64,000 nt of DNA from Heterohyrax brucei (Eukaryota > Chordata > Mammalia > Hyracoidea > Procaviidae), in the NCBI GenBank assembly GCA_028571685.1, contig CM053154.1:9089501-9153500 (forward strand). The letters are read 5' to 3'. Made by a program: the position numbers and the translations under genes. How positions within the stretch are numbered: position 1 is the stretch's first letter; the number at the start of each line of letters is the position of its first letter. The notes under the pieces are model-generated. The model ran no database searches, had not been told where the DNA came from, and worked only from the letters and a program-made list of their open reading frames with translations. This document shows, in pieces, positions 1 through 10,967 of the stretch.

Positions 1-1022
1 GAATCTCCCTGCCTCTCCAAGCCTCGCCCTAGTTATCCATGAAATCCAAAAGTTGAATTTGTCCTGGAGACCTAGTTCCCCTCCCTCCCTGCCTGAAGCA
101 ACCTGGGCAGTCTGAACAAAGGAAAATCATTCTGAGCCACACATCTCACATTAGGACGGTGGCCATGGAGGTAGAACCAGTCAAAAGAGGAAAGGAAGGA
201 CTTTGCTGTGTGCAGTGATGATTGGAATAAGAATGGACCTGAAGGGCTAGAATTTCCTTCTGAAGGAAGTGAGGAGATGTAACTGGCTTCTGCTTGTGGG
301 AGACACATCAAGACTAGGGTATGGGCAATGTTATGTGGGTACAGCAAGGGTTTCTGGTATGAGGTCCCCAAACCAAGCCTTCCTGAGAGTAGATGAAAGG
401 GCTAGGGGTGAGGAGGAGAGAAGGACTGCAGAATCTGATCTCTGTGACCACTTCCTGAGTGTGTGGAAACTCTGCTGCTGCTGACAGACTTGCCCCCTCC
501 AAGAGGCTGGGTTTGCCCCTGTGGGAAGGCTAGACGCTGAGAGAAACGTTCTCCATGGAGAGTTTCCTCTATCACAAACAGAGCTGCTTCCTCTAAGCTC
601 CTTAAGACAGGCTCCTTTCAGACCCCTTAGAACACATACTCTCTCAGCCCCCAGAGGACAGGACTACTTTTGGCCCCATCACCTGTCACCACCACCTCAA
701 CCACAGGACCTCTTGGTGGGTATGTTGACCCTGGCTCTGCTGCTGGGCCTCTTACAGGCCATCAGCTGACTTCAGTGTTAGAGCCCTTGACCTCTATTAC
801 AGCTTTTCTCTCTGCTTCTTCTCTCTTGCCTTTTTTCCTTTCTGCTTCTTCCTTCTTCCTGTCTGAAACCTCTGTGGTATTGGCTCCATATAAATACGAA
901 CTCCATCAGTTTCAAGGCATGGTCCTCCCACCAGGGCTACAAATCAACATATCTTCTCTTTGCAGACCAGAGACACCTCATTTGCATAGTAGGCTATAGC
1001 AGCTTCATTTACATGTCTAGGG
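1..1022. other. Unassigned non-coding DNA
   Basis: I recognise no gene or repeat family here. Visible details are a pyrimidine-rich tract at about 790-860, a TATAAATA box-like word at 889-896 and an octamer ATTTGCAT at 980-987. The short open frames on both strands have no recognisable domain. An old unidentified LTR or transposon in the 650-1000 part is possible but unproven. Confidence 0.4.
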
Positions 1023-1190
1023 TCACTTCATAAGGTTTTCACTGGCCAATATTTCCAAAAGTATACCACTAGGTCCTTTATCCCAGTATGTCTTAGTCTG
1101 GAAACCTGTCTGCCATGGGTGGCCCTGCTGGTATGTGAAATACCAGTGACATAGCTTCTGCCATCACAGTACAACAAACTGGCAGATGCA
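1023..1190 (-). mobile_element. Old afrotherian SINE fragment (head missing)
   Basis: The stretch carries body words seen again at 16.7 kb and 45.3 kb: TTTTCACTGGCC, AGGTCCTTTATCCCAGT and GTCTTAGTCTGGAA. It runs in reverse orientation and lacks the tRNA-derived head. It abuts the RTE copy that begins at about 1192. The family is inferred from similarity to those other copies in the window. Confidence 0.55.
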
Positions 1191-1191
1191 T

Positions 1192-2817
1192 GATAGCAAT
1201 CAATGCAGGAAGTGTCAAAGGAAGACGGAAGGAATACAAAGGGGTTACTGTACCAAAAACAATCGGTAGACGTTCAAGGAGGTAGCATGTGATCAAGAAC
1301 CAGTGGTCCTCAAGGAAGAAGTCTTTCACCAATTTGCTGAAGGCTTTGGTGAAAGACAAAGCTCCAGGAGTTGACAGAATACCAACTCAGATGTCTCAAC
1401 AAACAGTACAGTGCTGGAAATTCTCCCTCGTCTATAACAAGAAATTTGGAAGACAGCTACTTGGTCAACTGACTGGAGGAGATCTATATGTGCACCCATT
1501 CCAAAGAAAGGTGGTCTAACAGAATACAGAAATTATTGAACACTATCATTAATATCACACACAGGTAAAATTTTGCTGAAGATTATAAAATATGGATACA
1601 GCAGTACATCACCGGGGAACTCCCAGAAATTCAAGCTGGATTCAGAAGAAGACATGGAATGAGGGGTATCATTGCTAATATCAGATGGATTTGGGCTGAA
1701 AGCAGAAAATATCAGAAAGATGTTTACCTGTGTTTTGTTGACTATCCAAAGGCATTTGACTGTGTGGATCATAACAAATTATGGATATGGATAACACTGT
1801 AAAGAATGCAAATCCCAGAACATTTAATTGTGCTCACACAGAGAACCTGTATATAGGCCAGGAGGCAGTTATTGGAACAGAACAAGGGCATACTACATGG
1901 TTTAAAATCAGGAAAGGTGTGGGTCACAGTTGTATCTTTTCATTATACTTATTCAATCTGTATGCTAAGTAAATAATCTGAGAAGCTGGGCTGCAGAAAA
2001 GGGAACATGGGTTGGAGGAAAACTCATGTAACAACCTGCCTCACGCAGATGACCCGACCTTGCTTGCTGAAAATGAAGAGGATTTGACACACTGACTGAT
2101 GTTTAAAGACCACAGCCTTCAGTCCGGATTCCACCTCAACATAAAGAAAACAAAATCCTCACAACTGGACCAATAAGCAGCATCATGAAAAAATGGAGAA
2201 AAGATCGAAGTTGTCAAGGATTTCGTTTTACTTGTATCCACAATTAACACTCATGGAAGCAGCAGACAAGAAACCAGAGGACACATTGCATTTGGGCAGG
2301 TCTCCTTCAAAAGGCCTCTTTATAGTGCTGAAAAGCAAAGATGTCATCTTGAAGACTGAGGTGTCCCTGATCCAAGCCGCAGTATGTTCAACTGCCTCAC
2401 ATGCACGTGAAAGCTGAGCAATGAATAACGAAGAACTGATTCAAAGAACTGATGTCTTTGAATCGTAGTGTTGGTGAAGAATACTGAATATACCACGGAC
2501 TGCCAGAAGAACAAACAAGTCTGTCTCAGAAGAACTGCAGCTAGAGTGTTCCTTGAAGGAAGAATGGCGAGACTTGGTCTTCCGTTCTTTGGACATATTA
2601 TCTGAAGGGTCCAATTGCTGGAGAAAGACATCTTCTTGGTGAGGTAGGGAGTCAGTGTAAAAGAAGAAGACCCTCAACAACATGGACTGACACAGTGACA
2701 GTGACAATGGGCTGAAATGTAATGAATGGGAGCTTGACATAGGACCAAGCACAGCATCATTCTGTTGTACACAGGGCTGCTGTGAGTCAGAGCTGACTCA
2801 ATAGCCCCTAGCAATGA
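1192..2817 (+). mobile_element. RTE-type LINE, 5'-truncated, inactive
   Basis: This is the reverse-transcriptase half of an RTE (BovB-like clade) retrotransposon. In frame pieces the RT signature reads as D-Y-x-K-A-F-D at about 1740-1765. The catalytic box appears as H-A-D-D around 2043-2055, where the family normally has Y-A-D-D. Stops and frameshifts break the frame throughout. The 3' end has the tail GTGAGTCAGAGCTGACTCAA shared with AfroSINEs. The endonuclease half is missing, as expected for a 5'-truncated insertion. Positions 1461-1510 preserve the uninterrupted form of the site that a mariner element occupies in the 32.8 kb RTE copy. Confidence 0.88.
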
Positions 2818-3147
2818 AAGTCTCCTGTCTGCATAGGATACTGAACAATCCGTGCAAGGTACAAACCAATCACAGGGCAGGCTGCAGCCCAGGACCAGAC
2901 AAAAATGATCAAACCGAGTTGTTTACAGTTTACCTGTGTCATGTAACAAATCCTTTAGGGTAGAAAACTAGGCAAAGGTAACTCTCAGGGCTTAGGGCAA
3001 AAATGTCTGCAGCCTTTCCTCCGAAGAAGCAAGACTGAAGGCCTCATAGAGACAGTCACTTCACACAGGGCGAGTAGCGGGCAGACAACTGGAGGGTAGC
3101 CCCACATGAGGAGCAGGAGAGAGCCCCCTGCAGGTTGTCTCCGTGGC
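2818..3147. other. Unassigned non-coding DNA
   Basis: Non-repetitive sequence between the RTE tail and a MIR. I see no gene, RNA or recognisable element in it. Confidence 0.4.
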
Positions 3148-3250
3148 TAGTTTATCCTGGGATCTTGAGCAAGATGTGGACCCTCCTGGGGTCTCAGTTT
3201 TCCTATCAGGAATAAATAGGGGACAAGAACTCCCTTAGGAGCCCCCCTCA
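3148..3250 (+). mobile_element. MIR SINE fragment
   Basis: The core words GGATCTTGAGCAAG and GGGTCTCAGTTTTCC followed by a degenerate tail match the middle of mammalian-wide interspersed repeat (MIR). The copy is old and highly diverged. Confidence 0.5.
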
Positions 3251-3464
3251 GACGGTCTAATTTCTGGGTTCAGGAATACAAGTGCCAGGAGAATAAGTTA
3301 GCACTGCATTTCAACACTGTCATAGGGAAGCTGAGTCTCAGGTTCAAGATAAGGATGTTATCACATGAGTGATGAGTGTCGGGCCAGGGAAATCACTGAA
3401 ACAGTATTCGATCTATTTTGTCATTGTATCTGAAACTTAATGTGCAGCAAACACACCTGAAACA

Positions 3465-3632
3465 CCAGTTGCCATTGAGTTTGGGTCAACTCATGGTGAC
3501 TGCCTGTGTGCCAGAATAGAACTGTGCTCCGTTGAGTTTTCAAGAACTGGTTTTTCAGGAATGGATGGCCTGGCAGCTTTCAGGATCCTCCAGGTGGATG
3601 CCAGCCTTTTGGTTGGCGGCTGAGCGAGTTCT
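3465..3632 (-). mobile_element. AfroSINE, old subfamily
   Basis: Reading the reverse strand, a tRNA-like head (CCTTTTGGTTGGCGGCTGAGC on the plus strand) is followed by the AfroSINE body and the tail motif around 3468-3500. It has the extra internal segment of the longer, older AfroSINE type. It is diverged, and its head is cut off near 3632. Confidence 0.7.
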
Positions 3633-3757
3633 CCATCTCCACCTGTGGACTCCCCGAGGATCTTGAGAAACCATTTTGCGAGCTCCGGGGTGGAACAAGC
3701 ACTCTGACAAGTTCCAGGTGATGCTGATGGTCCCCCCACCCACACTAGAGTGGCAAA

Positions 3758-3867
3758 GATTTCAATAACTTACCTGTGGTTGTCTGGTTAGCAAGTAGCA
3801 GGAGGTAGATTCAGGGCCTGCTACGTCTGTCTCAAAGCCTGTCTTCTGTCCCCTATACCATCACGCA
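3758..3867 (-). mobile_element. MIR SINE fragment
   Basis: Words such as AATAACTTACCTG, TAGCAAGTAGCAGG and GTCTCAAAGCCTG match the reverse complement of a MIR core and 5' half. Confidence 0.65.
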
Positions 3868-4249
3868 GCAGCAGTGTTTACAGCACTGGAGTGCAGGTGT
3901 CTGGGCCTCTGTGTTTCCTGTTAGGCTGAGAGGAGACTTCTTTTAACTTTGTACCCCTGCAACCTGGAATACTGCTACTCACAGAGGAGGGATTCAAAAA
4001 TGTTTGTCTGTCAGATTGAACAAAGTATGAAATGGTGAGGAAACATATCCAGTTAAAACAGAGATGAAAGGTGACTGGCTGAGCGATTACCTCTAAATCA
4101 GATCACCACCTGAGGAAGACTGAGCACAGGCCAACACTCCTCACCCTACTCTGATGCCCTACTCTCATCATGAGTGTCCCCCAGAGCCACTGGAAGAGGG
4201 ACTATGAGTCATACAATCCTGCTCATTCCCCCAGACTCCTCTTCTGATG
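3868..4249. other. Unassigned non-coding DNA
   Basis: I see no gene or known repeat. It precedes a CAA-rich tract and an old L1 fragment. Confidence 0.4.
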
Positions 4250-4314
4250 CAAAACAAAACAAATAAGCAGCAGCAGCAACAATCACAACAACAAAACAGA
4301 CAAACAAACAAAGG
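4250..4314. repeat. CAA/CAG-rich low-complexity tract
   Basis: A run of CAA, CAG and CAAA units with interruptions. It resembles the CAACAAC tail of an RTE element but has no RTE body in front of it, so it may be independent microsatellite growth. Confidence 0.6.
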
Positions 4315-4329
4315 TGCTATGTACTCCTT

Positions 4330-4485
4330 AGCCAAGCCTCCTTAGGATGGTTAAAACCCAGAAAGGCTATTAGAACCAAGTGCTGGTGAGGCCAGGGATC
4401 TACAGAAACTCTCATTCTTTGAGCCAGTATAATATAGAACAACCATTCGGGGAGATAGTCTGGCAGTTTTTTACAAAACTAATCA
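4330..4485 (+). mobile_element. Old L1 (L1M type), left part
   Basis: The order of words (GGATGGTTAAAACC, GGTGAGGCCAGGGATCTACA, GTCTGGCAGTTTTTTACAAA) matches the end of L1 ORF2. The element stops at 4485 where an RTE is inserted and resumes at 5291. Confidence 0.75.
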
Positions 4486-5290
4486 TTAACAACTACAATA
4501 GACAGATAACACAACCTTGCTTGTTTAAACTGAAGAGGACTTGATCCACTTACTGATTAAGATCAATGATCATAGCCTTCAGTTTGGATTGTACCTCAAC
4601 ATAAAGAAAAAAAGTCCTTATAAGTGGACCAATACACAACATCATGAAGAAAGGAGAAAAAAAAAACTGAAGTTGTCAAGGACTTCACTGTACTTGGTTT
4701 CTCATTCAATGTCCACAGAAGCAGTGGTCAAGAAATCGAAGGATAAAGTACTGCATAGGGCAAATCCACCACAAAAGACTTCTTCAAAGTGTCACAAAGC
4801 AAAGATGTCACTGTGAGGACTAAAGTCCACCTGATTCAAGCCATGATATTTTTGATTGCCTCGTGTGCATGTGAAAACTGGACAGTGAAGAAGGAAGGCT
4901 GAGGAACCAACACCTTAGAATTACGGTGTTGATGAAGAGCGTTAAATATACCACAGACCACCCGAAGAACAAACAAATATGTCTTGGAAAAAGTACAGCC
5001 TAAATGCTCCTTGGAAGCAAGGATACCAAGATTTCACCTTGTATACTTAAGACATGTTATCAGGAAGGGCCACTCCCTGGAGAAGGACACTGTGCTTGGT
5101 AAAGTAGAGAGTCAGTCAAAAAGAGGAAGACCCTCAAGGACACAAAGTGACACAGTGGCTGCAACAATGGGCTCCAGCATCACAATGATTGGGAGGGTGG
5201 CACAGGACCGGGCAGTGTTTTGTTGGGTCATCCATAAGGTCACTGTGAGTTGGAACCAATTTGACAGCAAGTAACAGCAATAACAATCAT
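4486..5290 (+). mobile_element. RTE-type LINE 3' fragment inserted in L1
   Basis: It begins in the RT region (ATTAACAACTACAATAGACA, equivalent to the RYADD segment) and runs to the tail. A 91-residue open piece lies at 4541-4816 and another at 4984-5274; both are remnants of the RTE ORF C-terminal half. It ends in a TAACAGCAATAACAATC-type tail. The insertion splits an L1 cleanly, so it is younger than the L1. Confidence 0.88.
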
Positions 5291-6085
5291 CAGTGTCCTA
5301 TCCTATGACCAAGTGATAATTCTTCTAGGTTTTTTCCCGACTACTTTTAAAATTTATGTCCCCACAAGAACCTGCATGAGAATGTTTATGGCACCTTTAT
5401 TCATAACTGGCAAAAATAGGAAAAAAACAAGTTGTCTTTTAGTAGACGAATGGACGAACAAATTGCAATGCATCCATACAATGGAAGGCTGTTCAGAAAC
5501 AAAGAGAAATGAGCTACCAAGCTAGTCAAAGACATGGAAGAACTTGAAATGCATATCACTAAGTGAAAGAAGCCAGTCTGAAAAGATCATATACTGTGTG
5601 ACTTAATTTATACGACATTCTGAAAAAAGCAAACTGTAAAGAGGGGAAACAGGGATTTGAGTCAGGGAAAAGATTTAATGAGTGACGCATAACAGGTTTG
5701 GGGGCAGTCATACTCTTCTGTATGGTAACATAATAGTGGTTATATAATAGAAACCTACAAATGTTTACAGGAGAGTGAACCTTCATGTATACAAGTTAAA
5801 AAAATTTGAGGTGGGAGGGGAGATTCCAGTATGGAATGCAAACTGTGACAAAAGAATTGAATTGTATTGCAAATGTGTGAAACAACCTCACTGAAGGAGA
5901 CAGGGGGAAAGATGTTGACCTAAGTGATGCTGGAAACAGTGGAGTCTATAAGGCTAAAGGCATAAGGAACTGGACGTGACCCTGCTCTGGTTGGGACAAC
6001 TGTTTCTCACGGGGGTACTGGCTAACAGTTCAGAAACCCCTACACTGGAAGGAGACAATTATGTAAATGGTGGAAAGTAGGAGCC
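5291..6085 (+). mobile_element. Old L1 (L1M type), right part with 3'UTR
   Basis: It continues the L1 of 4330-4485. Recognisable ORF2-end words include ATTCATAACTGGCAAAAATA, CCATACAATGGAAGGCTGTT and AAGTGAAAGAAGCCAGTCTG, followed by a 3'UTR. The short open frames here are decayed ORF2 pieces. The exact 3' limit is uncertain. Confidence 0.8.
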
Positions 6086-6182
6086 AGGTCTCTCACTCTT
6101 AGAGTGGGAAGTTATAAACAAGCGAGAAAAGAAGGCTAGAACGAGCCATGTGGTGATGAATTCAATTGGGTATAAGCTCTTG

Positions 6183-6324
6183 TTTAGCTTTAGGTAGGAA
6201 GATAGGTAGGAGGGTGGGTGGTTAAGCACGTAGGAGGACAGGTAGATAGGTAGACAGACAGAGGGACAGCAGGATGGACAGATGGATGGATGGACAGACA
6301 GATAAATAGATACAGACAGACAGA
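6183..6324. repeat. TAGG/GACA/GATG simple repeat
   Basis: An imperfect tetranucleotide array: (TAGG)n, then (GACA)n and (GATG)n blocks. It directly abuts the left end of Tigger1. The 90-residue reverse frame across it is a low-complexity artefact. Confidence 0.85.
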
Positions 6325-7137
6325 CAGCCACACCTTAGAGGTACTGCACATTCAATTCCAGATTACTGTAATAAAGCAAGTCACATGAAATTTTTGATTT
6401 CCCAGTACATATAAAATTCTGTGTATACTATAATATAGTCTACTAAGTGTGTAATAGAATTATGTCTTTAAAAAAACAATCTACATCCTTTAATTAACCA
6501 TTATCTGAGACTTCAGAGAGTCATCATCTTTTTGCCGGTGAAGGTCTTGCCTTGATGTTGATGGTGATGACCGATCAGGAGGGTGGTTGCTGAAGGCTGG
6601 GGTGGGGGCTGTGACAATTTCTTAAAAGAAGACAACAGTGAAGTTTGCCACATCAATTGACTCTCCCTTTCATGAAAGATTTCTCTCCAGTATATGATGC
6701 TGTCTGACAGCATCTGACTCACAACAGAAGTTCTTTGAAAACTGGAATCAATCCTCTTGAAGTCTGCCATTGCTTTTATCAATTATGTCATGTAGTGTTA
6801 TCAATTCTTTGTTATCAGTGATGTACACAACGTCTTCACTAGGAGAGGATTTCATCTCAAGAAAGCACTTCCTTTGCTCACTCCTAAGAAACAACTCTTC
6901 ACCTGTTAAACTTTTATCATAAGACAGAAGCAATTCATTCACATCTCCAGGCTCCACTTCTAAGTCTAGTTCTCTTGCTGTCCTAGCGCATGTGCAGTTT
7001 ATTCCTCCACTGAAATCTGGAACCCCTCAAAATCACTCATGAGAGTTGATACGAACTTCTTCCAAACTCCTGTTAATGTTGATATTTGGGCCTCCCGTTA
7101 ATCGTGAATGTTCTTAACGATACCCTTTCCAGGTTTT

Positions 7138-8096
7138 CGTCTTAGTGATTGTCATGGATTGAATTGTGTCCCCCCAAAAATGTATGTGTTGATTTGACTT
7201 GGTTTGGAGTTCCAATATGGTGCCCTTCCTCCCACGTGTTGTGAATCCTGCCTCTGTAATACTGATGATGGAGAATGGTTTGCAGTTGTGTTAGTGAGGC
7301 AGGACTCAAGCTTGTGGATTACAAGGGAGAGAAGTGAGCTGAGGAAGTTGGGAACCTCATACCACTGAGAGAGAAGCACCGAGAGCAGAGCACGTCCTTT
7401 GGACCCGAGGTTCCTGTGACAAGATGCTGTCACTGGATGTGGACTCAGCCTACTGGACTGTGATGATTTCTCATTCTGAATGGACTTACAGTTTATGAAT
7501 GGATTTGTGGCTTACCAGACTGTGCCAGTAAAGCTTCTCCTCATGAAACCTTCCACTGGTGGTATTTTCCATTAGAGCAGTACAAGGTGACTAAGACAGT
7601 GATGTAGTCCTACTCTAAAAGAAATACCATGAGTGGATGGCTTCAACAAAGAGAAGTTTATTCTCTCATAGTCTGAATTCTCTCAAAGTCTGAATTCAGG
7701 GCACTTTCTCTGTCGGCTCTAGGGGAAGGTCCTTGTGCTGTGTTAGTCTTTGGTCTGGGAGCATCTCAGCACAGGAGCCTCAAGTCCAGCGGACACGCTG
7801 TGCTCCCAAAACTGCCTTCTTGGTGGTATGAGGTTACTGTGTCTCTGTGCTTGCATTTCTCTTTTATATATCTAAAGACAATGGCTTAAGACACTAATCT
7901 TGTAGCTTGTAGTCCTGATCAATGTAACTGCTGCCAATCCATCTTATTCAATTCAGTGCAATCATGGTAATTAGATTTACAACCCATGGAAAATCCCATC
8001 AAATGACAAAATGCTGGACAATCATACTCCTACAATACTGGGAATCATGGTCCAGCCAACATACATTTTTGAGGGGACTTAATTCATTCTATGACA
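7138..8096 (-). mobile_element. MaLR-like solo LTR inserted in Tigger1
   Basis: The LTR is in reverse orientation and ends in TCTATGACA at 8096, with GTTTT on the left and GTGTT on the right as a five-base target duplication. ERVL/MaLR elements make five-base duplications. Its ends resemble MLT1/THE1 LTRs: the reverse complement begins TGTCATAGAATGAATTAAG. A second LTR (7150-7598) sits only about 12 bases inside its left end. No internal retroviral gene is present, so it is a solo LTR. Confidence 0.8.
7150..7598 (+). mobile_element. MaLR-like solo LTR nested in another LTR
   Basis: It starts TGTCATGGATTGAATTGTGT and ends GGTGACTAAGACA, with a perfect five-base duplication GTGAT on each side (7145-7149 and 7599-7603). 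It is the only plus-strand member of this LTR family in the window; six others are reversed. Its length of 449 bases fits a MaLR-type LTR. It shares its sequence with the reverse-oriented LTR at 62967-63426. Confidence 0.85.
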
Positions 8097-8318
8097 GTGT
8101 TCAATTTACTTTGCCCAGAGCCATCACAGGAATCACTATCTATAGCAGCTATAGCCTGACTAACTGTATTTCTTAAATAATAAAACTTAAAAGTTAAAAT
8201 TACTCATCGGTTGATGGGCTGCAGGATGGATGTTTGTGTTAGCAGGCATGAAAATAACATTAGCTCCTTTTAGTTCCATCAGCGTTCTTGGGTGATCAGG
8301 TGCATTACCAATGAGAAT

Positions 8319-8934
8319 ATTTGGTTTGTGTTTTATACACATACATCTTGCATTCTAAGTAAAAGTTTACAATTCAGGTCAATTTCTCATACAAAAACTT
8401 ACATATGCCTTGTTATGTGACCCCAGCTGCTCTCACCACACTGTGACAGCACACTCCTTCCCTCCACCCTGAATTTCCCTTGTCTATTCAACCAGCTCCA
8501 GTCCCCTTCTTTCTTCTCCTCTAGCCTCAGCACAGGAATGGACCAATTAGTCTTCTGCATTTACGTAACTCAAGAAGCACACTCATCATCAGTATCATTT
8601 TATGTCTTATAGACCAGTTCAATCTTTGGCTGAGGAGTTGGCTTCTGGAACAGTTTCAGTTATGGGTTAACAGCAAGTTCAGGGCCATGTCTTCTGGGTA
8701 TCCTCTAGTGCATCAGATCATCAAGTCTAGTCTTTTGCACTAGAGTTTGAGTTCTGCATTCCCCATTTCTCCCATCCCATCAGGAACTCTTTGTTGAGTT
8801 CTGTGTCAGGGGAGTCATTCGTGGTAGCCAGGAACCCTCTGGTTCTACCAGTCTCCTGTTGATGCAGTCTCTGGTTTATGCGGTCCTTTCTGGTCTCTTG
8901 GGCTCATATTTTCCTTGCATCTTTGATGTTCTTC
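8319..8934 (-). mobile_element. L1 3'UTR fragment inserted in Tigger1
   Basis: Read on the reverse strand, it gives the L1 3'UTR order GAAGAACATCAAAG, then GAGCCCAAGAGACCAGAAAG, then CATAAACCAGAGACTGCATC, and ends with TTGTAAACTTTTACTT. This matches the 3'UTR of elephant-type L1 as I know it. It is truncated within the 3'UTR. Partial target duplications (ATGAGAA and AGAGAAG) flank it. Confidence 0.75.
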
Positions 8935-9161
8935 AGAGAAGTAATAGTTTGAAAGTAGTCTTTATTTCTGAGCAGTAGGTCTCAACAGTGGACTTCAAAT
9001 ATTCAGTGAACTATGTTGTAAATTGATGTGCTGTCATCCAGGCTTTGTTATTCCACTTATAAAGCACAGGCAGGGTAGATTTAGCAAAATTCTTAAAGGT
9101 CTGAGAATTTTCAAAATAGCAAAATGAGCCCTGGCTTCAGCTTCAAGTTCTAAGCTGCATT

Positions 9162-9322
9162 CTCCATCTGTCCACTGCCATCCAGTCAAGGCTAACTCAC
9201 AACACCACCATAGGACACAGCAGAATCGCCTCATACAGTTTCCAAGGAGCACCTGGATTTGAACTGCTGAACTTCTGGTTAGCAGACGAAGCTCTTCACC
9301 ACCATGCCACCAGAGTTTCACC
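9162..9322 (-). mobile_element. AfroSINE inserted in Tigger1
   Basis: In reverse orientation it has the tail side at 9170-9200 and the tRNA-like head ending CACCATGCCACCAGAGTTTC. Flanking target copies read GCTGCATT (about 9154-9161) and GATGCATT (about 9324-9331). Tigger1 sequence continues on both sides, so this is a simple insertion. Confidence 0.88.
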
Positions 9323-10389
9323 AGATGCATTTGTTCCTAACAATTAGAGTCAGCCTGTCCTTTGAAGTTATGAACCAGGCATTGACTTCTCCTCTCTTGC
9401 TATGAAAGTCCTAACTAGCACCTATCTCCAATACAAGACTGTTCTTGTCTACACTGAAAATCCGTTGTTTAGCATAGCCACCTTAGTTATTTATTTTAGA
9501 TGGATCTTCTGGATAACTTGCTGCAGCTTCTCCCTCGGCACGTGTGGTGTAAACTTGCACGTCTATGTAACGGAGATGGCTTCTTTCCTTAAACATAATG
9601 AGCCAGCTTCTACTGGCTTCAGTTTTTTCTTCTAAAGCTTTCTCACCTCTCTAAACCTTCAGAGAAATGAAAAGAGTGTGGGGCCATGCTCTGGATTAGG
9701 CTCTTGTTTTAAGGGAATATTATGGCTGGTTTGATATTCTATCCAGACAGTTAAAACCTTCTCCATATCAGGAATAGGGCTGGTTTTTCTTTCTTGTCAA
9801 TTGCGTGTTCCTTGGAGTAGCACTTTGAATTTCCTTCAAGAACCTGTCCTTAGCACTCACTACTCTGCTAACTGGTGTAGCACACCTAGCTTTTAGCCTA
9901 GCTGAGCTTCCTTATGAAGCTTTATCATTTCTTATCTTTAAATTTAAAGTGAGAGACGTGTGACTTCCTTTCACTTGAACTCTTACAGGCCACTGTAGGG
10001 TTATTAATTGGCCTAATTCCGATATCATCATGTTTCACAGAGTAGGTTTGCCTGAGGAGAGGGAGAAACAGAGAACGGCCAGTCAGCTCAGCAGTCAGAA
10101 CATGCATAGTAGTTATTGGTTAAGTTCAGTACTACATGAGTGTTTTGGGATGGGTCCCAAAACAGTTACAATAGTAACATCAGAGATCACCATAACAGAT
10201 ATAATAACAATGAAGATGTTTGAAATATCACAAGAGTGACCAAAATGTGACACATAGACAATAAATTATCACATGCTATTGTGAAAAAAAGTGCCATAGA
10301 CTTGCTGGATGCAGCATTCCCACACACCTACCTCCAGTTTATAAAAATAATTCAGTATCTATGAAGTGCAATAAACAGAAGGACACCTG

Positions 10390-10799
10390 TGTGCATGTAC
10401 ACAGGTTAAGATATACACATATATTTCCTGCTTTATCATCTGGGAGGACCCAGGAGCCAAGAACACACCTCACCCCCAGATCCTGGTTACTAATATCAGT
10501 TAGAGAAGCCAGGACACACTGGGAAATGGCTGATTCCACAGCCAGGGCAGGAAATATCTAAGATGAGCCTGGAGAGTCTTTGAGTGCTAGAAAGTACAGA
10601 GGCGCGCAAAAAAAAACAAAACACAAAAATTCAAACCCACGATTATTGAGGTATGTCAGTACGTCAAATGGATGCAAGAGCTTACTGAAATGGCTCTCAG
10701 GGGCCAAACCTGAAACAATCTAAATGACAAAATAAAGTCGTATTAGATTATCACCCGGAATATGCAATACATATCCACCAGTTTGTATGGATATTAGAT
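10390..10799. other. Unassigned non-coding DNA
   Basis: I identify no element. An A-rich run with a few CpGs is present near 10600-10620. The ORFs of 66 codons on opposite strands at 10339-10561 mirror each other and have no recognisable domain. Confidence 0.4.
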
Positions 10800-10950
10800 C
10801 CCTTGTGGAGAACGGGTGAAGAGTTCAGCTGCTAACCAAGAGGTCTACCTGCTGCTTTCTGGAAAGCCTATGAAGCAACTGTGCTCTGTCTTATAGCATC
10901 ACTGGATTGGAACCATCAACTTGATCCAGCTCTTTTGGTTTGGTTTGGTT
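10800..10950 (+). mobile_element. AfroSINE, diverged
   Basis: It has the head words GTGAAGAGTTCAGCTGCTAA and CCAAGAGGTC and a diverged body, and it ends in TTTGGTTTGGTTTGG. It is forward, and followed directly by a second SINE. Confidence 0.65.
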
Positions 10951-10967
10951 TATACTGATAGAGTAGG

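Larger units (their letters stand above)
6500..9993 (-). pseudogene. Tigger1 transposase pseudogene
   Basis: The DDE transposase of Tigger1 is readable in pieces on the reverse strand. The start lies at 9991-9993, where the expected ATG reads GTG, so the start codon is lost. The N-terminal K-S-S-S-E-R-K-S-H segment, which precedes the helix-turn-helix DNA-binding region, follows directly. Two longer C-terminal pieces remain open at 6748-6957 and 6513-6782. The frame is destroyed by the lost start, several stops and four inserted elements. No activity is possible. There is no sign of domestication, such as a retained open frame. Confidence 0.85.
6325..10389 (-). mobile_element. Tigger1 DNA transposon, near full length, interrupted
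   Basis: Both ends match the Tigger1 (pogo/Tc1-mariner superfamily) terminal inverted repeats in degenerate form: CAGCCACACCTTAGAGGTAC at the left, and a right end closing in ACACCTG near 10386. Between them the whole element can be followed in reverse orientation. It is broken by four later insertions: an LTR at 7138-8096 that itself contains an LTR, an L1 3'UTR at 8319-8934, and an AfroSINE at 9162-9322. Without them the element would be about 2.3 kb, close to the normal Tigger1 size. Tigger1 is an old eutherian element, so this is a fossil. Confidence 0.9.

Noticed and set aside
889..987. A promoter made of the TATAAATA and ATTTGCAT words
   Set aside because: Both words are short and common by chance, and there is no transcript-like feature downstream. 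Mentioned only as content of the unassigned interval.
6059..6331. A 90-codon reverse frame rich in Ser, Tyr and Pro
   Set aside because: It is the translation of a GACA/GATG simple repeat.
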